From Streptomyces sp. V3I7 (GTDB lineage Bacteria > Actinomycetota > Actinomycetes > Streptomycetales > Streptomycetaceae): a DNA stretch of 64,000 nt. The stretch lies in assembly GCF_030817495.1 (NCBI RefSeq), contig NZ_JAUSZK010000001.1, positions 4,009,001 to 4,073,000 on the forward strand, given 5' to 3'. Position numbers and translations under genes: made by a program. Within the stretch, counting starts at the first letter, position 1, and every line of letters begins with the position of its first letter. The notes beneath the pieces are model-generated. The model saw only the letters and a list, made by a program, of their open reading frames with translations, searched no databases and was not told the origin of the DNA. Below, in pieces: positions 27,549 to 37,311 of this stretch.

Positions 27549-29255
27549 GTGAGGACAGCGACACTGGGGCCGGCGCAGCGCGCGGAGTCACTGGCGAGCA
27601 TGGCCGAGCACGAGCTGGACGTCCTGGTGGTGGGCGGCGGCGTCGTCGGCGCCGGTACGGCGCTGGACGCGGTCACGCGCGGCCTGTCCACCGGCATCGT
27701 CGAGGCCCGCGACTGGGCCTCGGGCACGTCCAGCAGGTCCAGCAAGCTGATCCACGGCGGCTTGCGCTACCTGGAGATGCTCGACTTCTCCCTCGTGCGC
27801 GAGGCACTGAAGGAGCGCGGCCTGCTGCTGGAGCGGCTCGCCCCGCACCTGGTCAAGCCCGTGCCGTTCCTCTATCCGCTCCAGCACAAGGGCTGGGAGC
27901 GGCTGTACGCCGGGACGGGCGTCGCGCTCTACGACGCCATGTCGATGGCCCGCGGCCACGGCCGGGGTCTGCCGATGCACCGCCACCTGAGCCGCAGCAG
28001 CGCCCTGCGCGTCGCCCCCGCCCTACGCAAGGACGCCCTGGTCGGCGCGCTGCAGTACTACGACGCCGAGATGGACGACGCCCGCTTCGTGGCGACGCTG
28101 GTGCGCACGGCGGTGTCGTACGGCGCGAAGGCCGCCAACCGCGCGCGCGTGACCGGGTTTCTGCGCGAGGGCGAGCGGGTGGTCGGCGTGCGGGTGCAGG
28201 ACGTCGAGGGCGGCGGGGAGTACGAGATCCGCGCCAAGCAGGTCGTCAACGCCACGGGCGTGTGGACCGACGACACCCAGGCGATGGTGGGGGAGCGCGG
28301 CCAGTTCCACGTCCGAGCCTCCAAGGGCATCCACCTGGTCGTGCCCAAGGACCGCATCCACTCCTCGACCGGGCTGATCCTGCGCACCGAGAAGTCCGTG
28401 CTGTTCGTCATCCCCTGGGGCCGGCACTGGATCATCGGCACCACCGACACCGGCTGGGACCTCGACAAGGCCCACCCGGCCGCGTCCAGCGCGGACATCG
28501 ACTACCTGCTGGAACACGTGAACTCGGTGCTCGCGGTCCACCTCACCCGCGACGACGTCGAGGGTGTGTACGCCGGGCTGCGCCCGCTGCTCGCCGGGGA
28601 GTCCGACGCCACCAGCAAGCTGTCGCGCGAGCACACCGTGGCGCATCCGGTGCCGGGCCTCGTCGTCGTCGCGGGCGGCAAGTTCACGACGTACCGGGTG
28701 ATGGCCAAGGACGCGGTCGACGAGGCGGTGCACGGCCTCGACATGCGCGTCGCCGACTGCGTCACCGAGGAGACCCCGCTGCTGGGCGCGGAGGGCTACC
28801 AGGCGATGTGGAACGCGCGGGCCCGCATAGCCGCGAAGACCGGCATACACGTGGTGCGGGTGGAGCACCTGCTCAACCGGTACGGCTCGATGGCCGAGCA
28901 GGTCCTGGACCTCATCGCCGCCGACCCCACCCTGGGCGAGCCGCTGAAGAACGCCGACGACTACCTGCGCGCCGAGGTCGTGTACGCCGCCTCGCACGAG
29001 GGCGCGCGCCACCTGGACGACGTCCTGACCCGGCGGACCAGGATCTCCATCGAGACCTTCGACCGGGGCACCCTCAGCGCCCGCGAGGCCGCCGAGCTCA
29101 TGGCACCCGTCCTCGGCTGGGACGAGGACCAGATCGAGCGCGAGGTCCAGCACTACGAGAAGCGGGTGGAGGCCGAGCGGGAGTCGCAGCGCCAGCCCGA
29201 CGATCTGACGGCGGACGCGGCCCGTCTGGGGGCGCCGGACATCGTCCCGTTGTGA
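27549..29255 (+). CDS. glpD: Aerobic glycerol-3-phosphate dehydrogenase
   Basis: FAD enzyme oxidising sn-glycerol-3-phosphate to dihydroxyacetone phosphate and passing electrons to quinone at the membrane. 568 residues. FAD site LDVLVVGGGVVGAGTALDAV (about 24-43), SSRSSKLIHGGLRYLE, the IIGTTDTGWD region, and YAGLRPLLAGE. The C-terminal regulatory domain (about 400-520) is present. GTG at 27549, preceded by GGGAGG. No glpF/glpK alongside. A glycerol-responsive operator may lie in the AT-richer stretch near 27357-27400. Confidence 0.95.
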   Translation: MRTATLGPAQRAESLASMAEHELDVLVVGGGVVGAGTALDAVTRGLSTGIVEARDWASGTSSRSSKLIHGGLRYLEMLDFSLVREALKERGLLLERLAPHLVKPVPFLYPLQHKGWERLYAGTGVALYDAMSMARGHGRGLPMHRHLSRSSALRVAPALRKDALVGALQYYDAEMDDARFVATLVRTAVSYGAKAANRARVTGFLREGERVVGVRVQDVEGGGEYEIRAKQVVNATGVWTDDTQAMVGERGQFHVRASKGIHLVVPKDRIHSSTGLILRTEKSVLFVIPWGRHWIIGTTDTGWDLDKAHPAASSADIDYLLEHVNSVLAVHLTRDDVEGVYAGLRPLLAGESDATSKLSREHTVAHPVPGLVVVAGGKFTTYRVMAKDAVDEAVHGLDMRVADCVTEETPLLGAEGYQAMWNARARIAAKTGIHVVRVEHLLNRYGSMAEQVLDLIAADPTLGEPLKNADDYLRAEVVYAASHEGARHLDDVLTRRTRISIETFDRGTLSAREAAELMAPVLGWDEDQIEREVQHYEKRVEAERESQRQPDDLTADAARLGAPDIVPL

Positions 29256-29390
29256 GGTCCCCGGGGGTGCTCGCACGGGGTGTGACGCCGTGGAGTTGGG
29301 CAGGTGTGAAGAAGGGCCCCCAGGGCGTCGTCCGTTCGCGGCATGAGAGACAATGGAGGCTCTGTCGGGGCGGGTTGCATGAGGGGACGC

Positions 29391-31331
29391 ATGTCGGAGG
29401 CGGAGCGGGCGGGGGCATCCCGCGAGGACGAGAGCAGACGTCTCCTCGCCGGGCGGTACCGACTGGGAAAGGTGCTCGGCCGAGGCGGCATGGGCACGGT
29501 CTGGCGGGCCGAGGACGAGACCCTCGGGCGTACGGTCGCCGTCAAGGAGCTGCGGTTCCCGACGGACATCGACGAGGAGGAGAAGCGGCGCCTGATCACG
29601 CGCACCCTGCGTGAGGCCAAGGCGATCGCACGGATCCGCAACAACAACGCCGTGACGGTCTTCGACGTGGTCGACGAGGACGACCGGCCGTGGATCGTGA
29701 TGGAACTGGTCGAGGGCAAGTCCCTCGCCGAGGTCATCCGCGAGGACGGCCTGCTCGAACCGAAGCGCGCGGCCGAGGTCGGGCTCGCGGTCCTCGACGT
29801 GCTGCGCGCCGCCCACCGCGAGGGCATCCTGCACCGTGACGTGAAGCCGTCCAACGTGCTGATCGCCGAGGACGGCCGGGTCGTGCTCACCGACTTCGGC
29901 ATCGCCCAGGTGGAGGGCGACCCGTCCATCACCTCCACCGGCATGCTCGTCGGCGCCCCCTCCTACATCTCCCCGGAGCGCGCCCGCGGCCACAAGCCGG
30001 GCCCGGCGGCCGACCTGTGGTCGCTCGGCGGCCTGCTGTACGCGGCGGTCGAGGGCAAGCCGCCGTACGACAAGGGTTCGGCGATCGCCACGCTCACCGC
30101 GGTGATGACCGAGCCGCTGGAGGAGCCCAAGAACGCGGGCCCGCTCAAGGACGTCATCTCCGGGCTGCTCGCCAAGGACCCGGCCCAGCGGCTGTCCGAC
30201 TCCGGCGCCCGGATGCTGCTCAACTCGGTGATCAACGCGCCCCGTACGGAGCCGCTGGACGCCACCAAGGTCGTCCCCCTGCCGCCGCAGCCCGACGGGG
30301 AGAAGGGCGCCGCCCAGCGCGGCGACGCGGCCGAGGATCGGCTGCGCGGGGCGCTGAGCTCCGTGCGCAAGGCCGCCGGTGCGGCCGGGGCGGAGACCGC
30401 CACGGCCTCGGCGTCCGGTGCGGGCGCCGGCGCCAAGAACACCGCGAACGCCAAGAACTCCCGGTCCGGCAAGCGCGGTTCGGGCTGGCCCGTGATGGCC
30501 GCGCCCGACGACCTGCCGTCGCGGCCCGCGCCCCGGGCGCCGCTGACCGACGTGGTGCCCCGGCGGACGCTGGTCGTCATCGCCGTGGTGGCCGTGCTCG
30601 CCGTGCTCGGCATCGTGCTGGCCCTCGCGCTGCGCGACGGCGGCGGGGGCGGCAACGGCGCGAGCGGCAAGGGCGGTTCGAAGGCCGTGGCGAGCACGGG
30701 CGCCAAGGACGAGACGAAGTCGGACAAGCGGGCCGGGGGCACACGCACCGACGGTGACTCCGCGGCCGCCACCGCGACGGACGCGACGTCGGCGAGCGGC
30801 AGCACCGACGGGAGCACGGTGAGCGCGAGCGACCCCGGCGACGACGCCGGTTCCGGTTCGTCGGACTCCGGTGGCTCCGGCGGCGGCGCGCCCGTGGCGT
30901 CGACGCACAAGGGTGGCCAGGGCTACTCGATCGGACTGCCGAAGGGCTGGAAGTTCCAGTCGTCGAGCGCCGCGGGGGACCGCTTCACCGGGCCCGACGG
31001 GCAGAAGCTGCTCGTGGCCTGGACGAGCACCCCGAAGGGCGACCCGGTCGCGGACTGGAAGAACCAGGAGCGCTACATGGTGCGCTCGCAGTACAAGCGG
31101 ATCCGGATAGAGAAGGTGGACTACCGCGGCTGGAACACGGCCGACTGGGAGTTCACGTACACCGACACCGACGACCACACCAAGTACCGCACGATCGACC
31201 GCGGTTTCGTGGTGAACGACCACCTCGGGTACGCCCTGATGTACACCGCCAAGGCCTCGGCGTGGGGCGACGGCCTGCGCAAGGACACGTGGAAGACGCT
31301 GACGCGGTCGTTCCAGCCGAAGAAGCGGTGA
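29391..31331 (+). CDS. Membrane Ser/Thr protein kinase with extracellular sensor-like domain
   Basis: 646-residue PknB-type (Hanks) kinase. ATG at 29391 behind GAGGGG. Kinase domain about 20-285: P-loop LGRGGMGTVW, VAVKEL lysine, HRDVKPSN catalytic loop (about 147-154), DFG, and the APSYISPE P+1 loop. A disordered juxtamembrane segment follows, then a single membrane helix (about 392-415) and an outside Ser/Gly/Thr-rich linker. The C-terminal ~140-residue domain begins GYSIGLPKGWKF. The same type of extracellular domain occurs in the next two proteins, so the three are paralogues. All catalytic residues are intact. Signal and substrates unknown. Confidence 0.93.
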   Translation: MSEAERAGASREDESRRLLAGRYRLGKVLGRGGMGTVWRAEDETLGRTVAVKELRFPTDIDEEEKRRLITRTLREAKAIARIRNNNAVTVFDVVDEDDRPWIVMELVEGKSLAEVIREDGLLEPKRAAEVGLAVLDVLRAAHREGILHRDVKPSNVLIAEDGRVVLTDFGIAQVEGDPSITSTGMLVGAPSYISPERARGHKPGPAADLWSLGGLLYAAVEGKPPYDKGSAIATLTAVMTEPLEEPKNAGPLKDVISGLLAKDPAQRLSDSGARMLLNSVINAPRTEPLDATKVVPLPPQPDGEKGAAQRGDAAEDRLRGALSSVRKAAGAAGAETATASASGAGAGAKNTANAKNSRSGKRGSGWPVMAAPDDLPSRPAPRAPLTDVVPRRTLVVIAVVAVLAVLGIVLALALRDGGGGGNGASGKGGSKAVASTGAKDETKSDKRAGGTRTDGDSAAATATDATSASGSTDGSTVSASDPGDDAGSGSSDSGGSGGGAPVASTHKGGQGYSIGLPKGWKFQSSSAAGDRFTGPDGQKLLVAWTSTPKGDPVADWKNQERYMVRSQYKRIRIEKVDYRGWNTADWEFTYTDTDDHTKYRTIDRGFVVNDHLGYALMYTAKASAWGDGLRKDTWKTLTRSFQPKKR

Positions 31332-31515
31332 GCTGAGCGGTCTCCGGTTCGGGGCGTGAGAATCCGCCATCCCTCATTGCGGGGCGCCGTCGGCACGTAT
31401 CGTGAGTGCTTGCGGACCGTACGCATCCGGGAATGCGTTCACAACGGTCCGTAATCCGCACGGAATTGACCATCCGGGCGACCAGTGACCAGCGATCAGC
31501 GATCAGGGAGGCACA

Positions 31516-34203
31516 GTGGACGAGTACGCGGGGCGGGTACTCGCCGACCGCTACCGCCTGCCGCTGCCGCCCTCCGACGAGTACGAACTCACCGAGACCC
31601 GGGCCTTCGACACCTACAGCGGACAGGAAGTCCTGGTACGCCAGCTGCCGTTGCCCGAGGTCGTCGAGGCCGAGGTGCTCGACGCGGACGGGCTGCCCGA
31701 CGGCTTCACCGCGGCCCATGACCGCGGCGCGCGCCGCACGCCCGGCGCCGGACGGTCCGCCACGCGGCGGCCCGCGGACCCGGTGGTCCGACGCGCCGTC
31801 GAGGCCGCGCAGGCCGCCGCCCGCATACCCGACCACCCCCGGCTCGACCAGGTCTTCGACGTGTTCGTCGAGGGCGGTTCGCTGTGGGTCGCCAGCGAAC
31901 TGGTGGCCGCGCGCCCGCTGGCCGCGCTGCTGGCCGAGCGGCCGCTGACGCCCTACCGGGCGGCCGAGGTCGCCTCCGACGTCCTCATGGCGCTGCGCGT
32001 GCTGCACGCCCACGGCTGGGTCCATCGCAACATCACCGCCCGCACGGTCCTCGTCTGCGACGACGGCCGGGTGATGCTGACCGGCCTCGCGGTCGGCGCG
32101 GCGGAGGAGGCCCTGTGCGGGCACGACCCCGTGCCCGGAGGCTTCGCCGGTCCCGGTGACGCCGAGGGCCCCGGTTCCCCGGGAGGTGCCGCCGCGGCGG
32201 GGGCCGGTAGCGCGCCCGGACGGACGGGCTCCGGTGCTCCTGGTGCGGGCGGTTCCGGGGCCGGTTCCGTCGGCGTTTCCGGTGCGTCGCGCGGCCTCGG
32301 CGCGGAGGGCGCCGGTGCTCGGGGTGGTGCTGCCGCGGCGGGGGCCGGTGGCGCGTCCGGACGGACGGGCTCCGGTGCTCCTGGTGCGGGCGGTGCCGGT
32401 GTTTCGGGCGGCCCCGGTTCTTCGCGCGGACTCGACGAGGTGGACCCCGAGGCGGCCCGGCGCGCCGCGATCCAGGCGCGGGCCGCGGGCGGGCTGCCGC
32501 CCGCCGGTGCCGACGGGGCCGCGGCGACGGGTGCGCAGGACCGCCGGGCACTGGACGGCGGCGATGACATCCGCGCCGCCCGGGCCGGGGCCATCGCCGC
32601 GTACCGGGAGGGCGCCCGCGCCGCCGCCCGCGTACAGCAGACGCAGCAGAACAGGCGGGCCGCGCTGCCCGGCGGCCGCCCGGCCGCCGACGAGGACACC
32701 GGGTCGACGCCGCCCGGACAGGTGGCGAGCCCCTACGGCGTACGGCCGCCCGGCGCCTGGCCGGGACAGGGACCCGTACCGCGCACCGCACCCGGGGGCC
32801 CGCCCGCGCTGCCCCCGCAGTCCGGGTTCGCCGCCGCGCTCCCGGAGCAGGCCCCCGCGAACCCGCCGTACGGCGGCATGGCCAACGCGCCGGAGCGGAA
32901 CGGCCGTTGGGCCGAGGGCTCCGACGGCCGGCCGGGGCCCGGTCCCGGTACCGCGCTGGCCGCCGAGCGGGCGCGGCAGGTGCGGATGACCGTGGTGGGG
33001 CCGGTCACCGAGCGGTGGGCGCCGGAGCAGGCCGGGCCCGTGCACGAGAACTGGCAGCTCGCTCCGCCCATCGGCCCCGCCACCGACCTGTGGGCGCTCG
33101 GCGCGCTGCTCTTCCGGGCGGTACAGGGGCATGCGCCCTACCCGGAGGAGTCGACGGCCGAGCTCGTGCAGCTGGTGTGCGCGGAGCCGCCCGCCTTCGC
33201 GGAGGAGTGCGGTCCGCTCCGGCCGGTCGTCGAGTCGCTGCTGCGCCAGGACCCCACCGAACGGCTGGACGTCGAGGAACTGCGCGGCTGGCTGCGCTCG
33301 CTCGTGCGGTCGGCGCCCGAGCCGGAGGCCGGCGCCTACGTCGTGTCCGCCCCGCCCACCGACACCAGCCGGCTGCCGATCGTGCGGCAGCGCGGCTGGC
33401 TGGTGCGCAGGCGGCGGGCCGGACTGCCCGAGCCCAGCGCCCACGGGCGGCACAAGCGGGCCCCGCAGGAGCCCAGGTCACCGCGGAACCTCGGCCGGGC
33501 GCTGCTGCTGTTGGTCCTGCTGCTGATGGCGGGCGCGATCGCGTACGCCGTGCTGTTCATGCCGAAGGCCGACCGCGGCGGCGCGGCGGGCGGGGGACGG
33601 ACCTCGGCCGCCGGGGACGCCCGCCAGGATCCGTCGGCCTCGGCCTCGGCCTCGTCGTCGGCGCAGGCGAGTGCCGAACCATCGTCCAGTCCCGCCGAGC
33701 AAAGCTCGTCCGCTCCCTCCGCCGAGACACAGGGCGCCACCGTCGCCGACGGCTTCACCCTGCGCAAGGACCCCGACGGCTTCCAGGTCGCCGTCGCCCA
33801 TGGATGGGACCGTTCACCGAAGAACGGGCGCGCTCAAGTGGTGTACTCCCACGGCGACTTCGAGCTCGTCGTCGTCCCCGGGCGTGACCGCGCGGCGACG
33901 TACGGCAGCGATCCGATGCGGTACCAGCGGGACAAGGAGCGCGAACTCCAGCCGTACCGCGACTCCAGCTGGGCCACCGCCACCGGGCTGCGCACCATCG
34001 AGGTGGGCGAACGGACCATGGCGGAAGGGCAGTTCACCTGGACCGACGACCAGGGACGCGACCTGTACGTGCGCAACGTCGCCATGCTCATCGGCGGCCG
34101 CTACCACGTGCTCCAGGTGCGCGGACCGGAGGCCGAGCGGGACGAGGTGACGCGGCTGTACGAGCAGGCGGCGGCGACGTACCGGTTCACGGGCTCAACC
34201 TGA
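31516..34203 (+). CDS. Membrane pseudokinase of the Ser/Thr kinase family with a large low-complexity insert
   Basis: 895 residues; GTG at 31516. The kinase fold is recognisable but catalytic residues are gone: no glycine-rich loop, VLVRQLPLP in place of VAVK, catalytic loop HRNIT (about 170-174) in place of HRD, and LTGLAVG in place of DFG. Between this and the C-lobe (GPATDLWALGALLFRAVQGH) sits about 300 residues of Gly/Ala/Ser/Pro-rich sequence, including a 47-residue tandem repeat. A membrane helix (about 659-682) and an extracellular domain starting GFQVAVAHGWDR follow, as in its neighbours. Likely a scaffold or regulator for the adjacent active kinases (inference). Confidence 0.88.
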   Translation: MDEYAGRVLADRYRLPLPPSDEYELTETRAFDTYSGQEVLVRQLPLPEVVEAEVLDADGLPDGFTAAHDRGARRTPGAGRSATRRPADPVVRRAVEAAQAAARIPDHPRLDQVFDVFVEGGSLWVASELVAARPLAALLAERPLTPYRAAEVASDVLMALRVLHAHGWVHRNITARTVLVCDDGRVMLTGLAVGAAEEALCGHDPVPGGFAGPGDAEGPGSPGGAAAAGAGSAPGRTGSGAPGAGGSGAGSVGVSGASRGLGAEGAGARGGAAAAGAGGASGRTGSGAPGAGGAGVSGGPGSSRGLDEVDPEAARRAAIQARAAGGLPPAGADGAAATGAQDRRALDGGDDIRAARAGAIAAYREGARAAARVQQTQQNRRAALPGGRPAADEDTGSTPPGQVASPYGVRPPGAWPGQGPVPRTAPGGPPALPPQSGFAAALPEQAPANPPYGGMANAPERNGRWAEGSDGRPGPGPGTALAAERARQVRMTVVGPVTERWAPEQAGPVHENWQLAPPIGPATDLWALGALLFRAVQGHAPYPEESTAELVQLVCAEPPAFAEECGPLRPVVESLLRQDPTERLDVEELRGWLRSLVRSAPEPEAGAYVVSAPPTDTSRLPIVRQRGWLVRRRRAGLPEPSAHGRHKRAPQEPRSPRNLGRALLLLVLLLMAGAIAYAVLFMPKADRGGAAGGGRTSAAGDARQDPSASASASSSAQASAEPSSSPAEQSSSAPSAETQGATVADGFTLRKDPDGFQVAVAHGWDRSPKNGRAQVVYSHGDFELVVVPGRDRAATYGSDPMRYQRDKERELQPYRDSSWATATGLRTIEVGERTMAEGQFTWTDDQGRDLYVRNVAMLIGGRYHVLQVRGPEAERDEVTRLYEQAAATYRFTGST
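32185..32440 (+). repeat. 141-bp in-frame tandem repeat in the pseudokinase gene
   Basis: Two imperfect units begin at 32185 and 32326 (period 141 bp, 47 codons), sharing e.g. GRTGSGAPGAGG. It expands the disordered insert of the pseudokinase. Confidence 0.75.
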
Positions 34204-34208
34204 GCGGT

Positions 34209-34265
34209 GAAGCGAAAACCTGAACCGGGAAGCGAAAACCCGAACCGTGAAGCGAAAACCGTCAC
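34209..34265 (+). repeat. 20-bp iteron-like tandem repeats upstream of a kinase gene
   Basis: GAAGCGAAAACCYGAACCGK is repeated at 34209, 34229 and (partial) 34249, a strict 20-bp period, i.e. two helical turns. It starts just after the pseudokinase stop and ends about 85 bp before the next kinase start. A regulator-binding array is possible. Confidence 0.75.
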
Positions 34266-34350
34266 AGTGCCGCCCCTTTGACACCCCGTAGGTTCCCTGA
34301 ACGCATCCCGGGTCCTTAGTCTGACCCTGTCAAGACCATTGCGGGGCAAC

Positions 34351-36045
34351 GTGAATCAGATGCAGGGCCTGCTCATCGCGGGCCGCTACCGGCTCGTCGA
34401 CTCCATCGGCAGCGGCGGCATGGGCCGGGTGTGGCGTGCCCACGACGAGGTGCTGCACCGGGCGGTCGCCGTCAAGGAGTTGACAGCAGCGCTCTACGCG
34501 TCCGAGGACGACCAGGGCATGCTGCTCGCCCGCACCCGGGCCGAGGCGCGCGCGGCGGCACGGATCAACCACTCGGCCGTCGTCACGGTCCACGACGTGC
34601 TCGAACACGACGGCCGCCCCTGGATCGTGATGGAGCTGGTCGAGGGCAACTCCCTTGCCGACGCGGTCAAGGAGAAGGGGCGCGTCGAGTCGCGCGAGGC
34701 CGCCCGGATCGGCCTGTGGGTGCTGCGCGCGCTGCGCGCCGCGCACGCCGCCGGGGTGCTCCACCGCGACGTCAAGCCCGGCAACGTGCTGCTCGGCCGG
34801 GACGGCCGGGTCCTGCTCACCGACTTCGGCATCGCCCAGATAGAGGGCGACACCACCATCACCCGCACGGGAGAGGTCGTCGGCTCGGTCGACTACCTGG
34901 CCCCGGAGCGGGTGCGCGGCCACGACCCGGGTCCCGCCTCCGACCTGTGGGCGCTGGGCGCCACGCTCTACACCGCGGTGGAGGGCCGTTCGCCCTTCCG
35001 CCGCACCTCGCCGCTGAGCACCATGCAGGCGGTCGTCGAGGAGGAGGCCGAGACGCCGCAGCACGCCGGTGCGCTCGGTCCCGTCATCACCGCCCTGCTG
35101 CGCAAGGACCCCGCGCAGCGCCCGGACGCGGCGCGGACGGAGCTGATGCTCGCGGAGGCGGCGGAGGGCCGGCGTTCCAGCACGGCCCAGGCGTACGTGC
35201 CGACGCAGCAGGTGGGCCCGCGGCCGGGGGAGCGGTCCGCTGCCGAGGGCGGCCACGCCGGTCCCGGTGCCGCGCACGGTCCCGCGTACGGGCAGGGCGC
35301 TCCCGCGTACCGGCCGGAGGCGGCGACTCCGGCCGTGCCCGCCCAGTTCGCCGATCTCGCCGCCGCACCCCGCCGTTCCCGGCGCGCGCGGCTGCGCAAG
35401 CTCGCCGCCGTGGTCGCCGTCTCGGCGATCGTGGGCGGCGGTGCCGCGGTGGCGTCACAGATGCTGGACCTCGGACGGTGGGGCGTCGGTGCGCAGGCCT
35501 CCCCGTCCCCGTCCGTGTCGCAGTCGGCGAGCGACACGGTGAGCAGCCCCTCGGAGCCGTCCGGCACGGTCCCCGACAGCTGGGTGCCCCGCTCCGACCC
35601 GATGGGTTTCCGCCTTTCTCTGCCCAAGGGCTGGAAGCGCTCGGTGTACGGCGTCCAGGGCGACCTCAAGCAGGTCGACTACACGCCGGACGGCGGCAAA
35701 CACCTCGTCCGCATCGCCATCGACGGCTCACCCGACTTCGCCTCCCCGCTCCAGCACCAGCAGGACCTCGAACAGCAGCTCCACCGGCTGGTCGACTACC
35801 GGCGCGTGGCGATGGAGGAGAACACCTACCGCGACCGCAAGGGCTCGCTGTGGGAGAACACCTGGACCGCGCTGCGCAAGGACCCGCCGTACGTCGCGGG
35901 GCCGTACCACGCCATCGAGCAGTCGTACGTCTCGCGGGAGGGCGTCGAGTACGTCATCTACATGGCGTCCCCCGCGCAGGACTGGGCGCAGACGAGCCGG
36001 CAGTTCAGGTGGGTGCTGCAGAGCTGGCAGCCGGACGCGGGTTGA
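34351..36045 (+). CDS. Membrane Ser/Thr protein kinase
   Basis: 564 residues from the GTG at 34351 (an in-frame ATG at 34360 is the alternative). Kinase domain about 14-270: GSGGMGRVW loop, VAVKEL, HRDVKPGN (about 137-144), DFGIAQIEG, VGSVDYLAPE, all intact. A linker with Ala/Gly/Pro precedes one membrane helix (about 350-372). The extracellular domain (about 405-564) starts PMGFRLSLPKGWKR, like the two upstream paralogues. Probably transcribed separately, given the 147-bp gap with 20-bp repeats. Confidence 0.92.
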   Translation: MNQMQGLLIAGRYRLVDSIGSGGMGRVWRAHDEVLHRAVAVKELTAALYASEDDQGMLLARTRAEARAAARINHSAVVTVHDVLEHDGRPWIVMELVEGNSLADAVKEKGRVESREAARIGLWVLRALRAAHAAGVLHRDVKPGNVLLGRDGRVLLTDFGIAQIEGDTTITRTGEVVGSVDYLAPERVRGHDPGPASDLWALGATLYTAVEGRSPFRRTSPLSTMQAVVEEEAETPQHAGALGPVITALLRKDPAQRPDAARTELMLAEAAEGRRSSTAQAYVPTQQVGPRPGERSAAEGGHAGPGAAHGPAYGQGAPAYRPEAATPAVPAQFADLAAAPRRSRRARLRKLAAVVAVSAIVGGGAAVASQMLDLGRWGVGAQASPSPSVSQSASDTVSSPSEPSGTVPDSWVPRSDPMGFRLSLPKGWKRSVYGVQGDLKQVDYTPDGGKHLVRIAIDGSPDFASPLQHQQDLEQQLHRLVDYRRVAMEENTYRDRKGSLWENTWTALRKDPPYVAGPYHAIEQSYVSREGVEYVIYMASPAQDWAQTSRQFRWVLQSWQPDAG

Positions 36046-36090
36046 GCCGGGAGCGGGGTCCGCGCCGGGCGTACGCGGCGCACGCCCGGC

Positions 36091-36135
36091 GTACGTGGCG
36101 GTGCTTGGCCGACGTACGTGGCGGTGCTTGGCCGG
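36091..36135 (+). repeat. 23-bp tandem repeat upstream of the fourth kinase
   Basis: gtacgtggcggtgcttggcc(gac) occurs twice in a row (36091-36113, 36114-36134) in the 123-bp space between two kinase genes. Similar gtacg-containing half-copies precede it. Confidence 0.7.
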
Positions 36136-36168
36136 TCAGTGCCCCGGAGGGCGGTGGCCCGCTGAGGC

Positions 36169-37311
36169 ATGATGAGGCTCATGGGGACCGAGTGGGCCGA
36201 CTCCCGCGTGCTCGCGGGCCGTTACCGCCTTCAGGCACGGGTCGGGCGGGGTGGGATGGCCGTCGTATGGCGTGCGACGGATCAGCTGCTGGGGCGTCCG
36301 GTGGCGGTCAAGGAGCTGGCCCAGGACGACTCGCTCACGTTCCTCACCGACGACGAGGCACGGTCGCTGCGCGAGCGCACGCTCCGTGAGGCGCGTGCGG
36401 TGGCCCAGGTGCGCCATCCGCACATCGTCGTCGTGCACGACGTGGTGGAGGACGACGAACGCCTTTACATGGTCATGGAGTTGGTGGACGGGGGATCGCT
36501 CGCCGAGCGGATCGCGGCGCACGGCCCGGTGGGCGCCGACGAGACCGCGCGCATCGGCATCGCCCTGCTGAACGCGCTGCGCACCGCCCACGCGGCCGGT
36601 GTCCTGCACCGCGACATCAAGCCCGAGAACGTCCTCATCGAGTCCGGCACCGAGCGGGTCGTCCTCACCGACTTCGGCATCGCGCGCTTCGACGGCGCCA
36701 CCACGCTCACCGAGTCCGGCTCCTTCGTCGGCTCTCCCGAGTACACCGCGCCCGAGCGGATGTCCGGCGCCGCCTGCGGCCCGGCCTCCGACCTGTGGTC
36801 CCTGGGCGCGCTGCTGTGCACGGCCCTGAGCGGCGAGTCCCCGTTCCGGCGCGACTCACTCGGCGGCGTCCTGCACGCCGTCGTCGACACCGAGTTCCAG
36901 CCGCCGCCCCAGACCGCCCCGCTGCTGCCCGTCGTCCGCGGCCTGCTGGAGCGGGACCCGGAGCGCCGCCTGGACGCGACGGAGGCGGAGCGGCTGCTGC
37001 GGGCGTTCCGCGCGACGGGCCATATGCCGGCCCGCCGGGACGCGACCGCGCCCGCCCCGATGACGAAGCTCCCGACGGCGCGTTCCCGACGCGGCCCGCT
37101 GGTCGCGGCACTGCTCGTGGCGGCGCTGGTGGGAGCGGCGGTGTCGGCGGCGGCCCTGCTGCTGAACGAGGGCGGCGACGGAGGCGGCGGTACGCCGACG
37201 AGCACGCCATCTCCCCCGCCCGCCGCGACCGTCACGGTGACAAGCTCCCCGACCTCCGCAACCGCCAGCACCCCTACAGCACCTAGGACAACCGTGTCGC
37301 CTGTGCGTTGA
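36169..37311 (+). CDS. Membrane Ser/Thr protein kinase without extracellular domain
   Basis: 380 residues from the ATG at 36169; the ATG at 36181 is equally possible. Kinase domain about 15-275: VGRGGMAVVW, VAVKEL, HRDIKPEN (about 147), DFGIARFDG, VGSPEYTAPE. A membrane helix lies at about 309-332, and the outside part is only a short Thr/Ser/Pro tail, so it lacks the C-terminal domain of its neighbours. Its 3' end overlaps the convergent Stealth gene by 29 bp. That junction is where accessory DNA seems to begin. Confidence 0.9.
   Translation: MMRLMGTEWADSRVLAGRYRLQARVGRGGMAVVWRATDQLLGRPVAVKELAQDDSLTFLTDDEARSLRERTLREARAVAQVRHPHIVVVHDVVEDDERLYMVMELVDGGSLAERIAAHGPVGADETARIGIALLNALRTAHAAGVLHRDIKPENVLIESGTERVVLTDFGIARFDGATTLTESGSFVGSPEYTAPERMSGAACGPASDLWSLGALLCTALSGESPFRRDSLGGVLHAVVDTEFQPPPQTAPLLPVVRGLLERDPERRLDATEAERLLRAFRATGHMPARRDATAPAPMTKLPTARSRRGPLVAALLVAALVGAAVSAAALLLNEGGDGGGGTPTSTPSPPPAATVTVTSSPTSATASTPTAPRTTVSPVR

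Noticed and set aside
34209..34265. Short regular repeats that could suggest a CRISPR array
   Set aside because: Only 2.6 head-to-tail 20-bp copies with no spacers and no cas genes in the window. No CRISPR array found anywhere.
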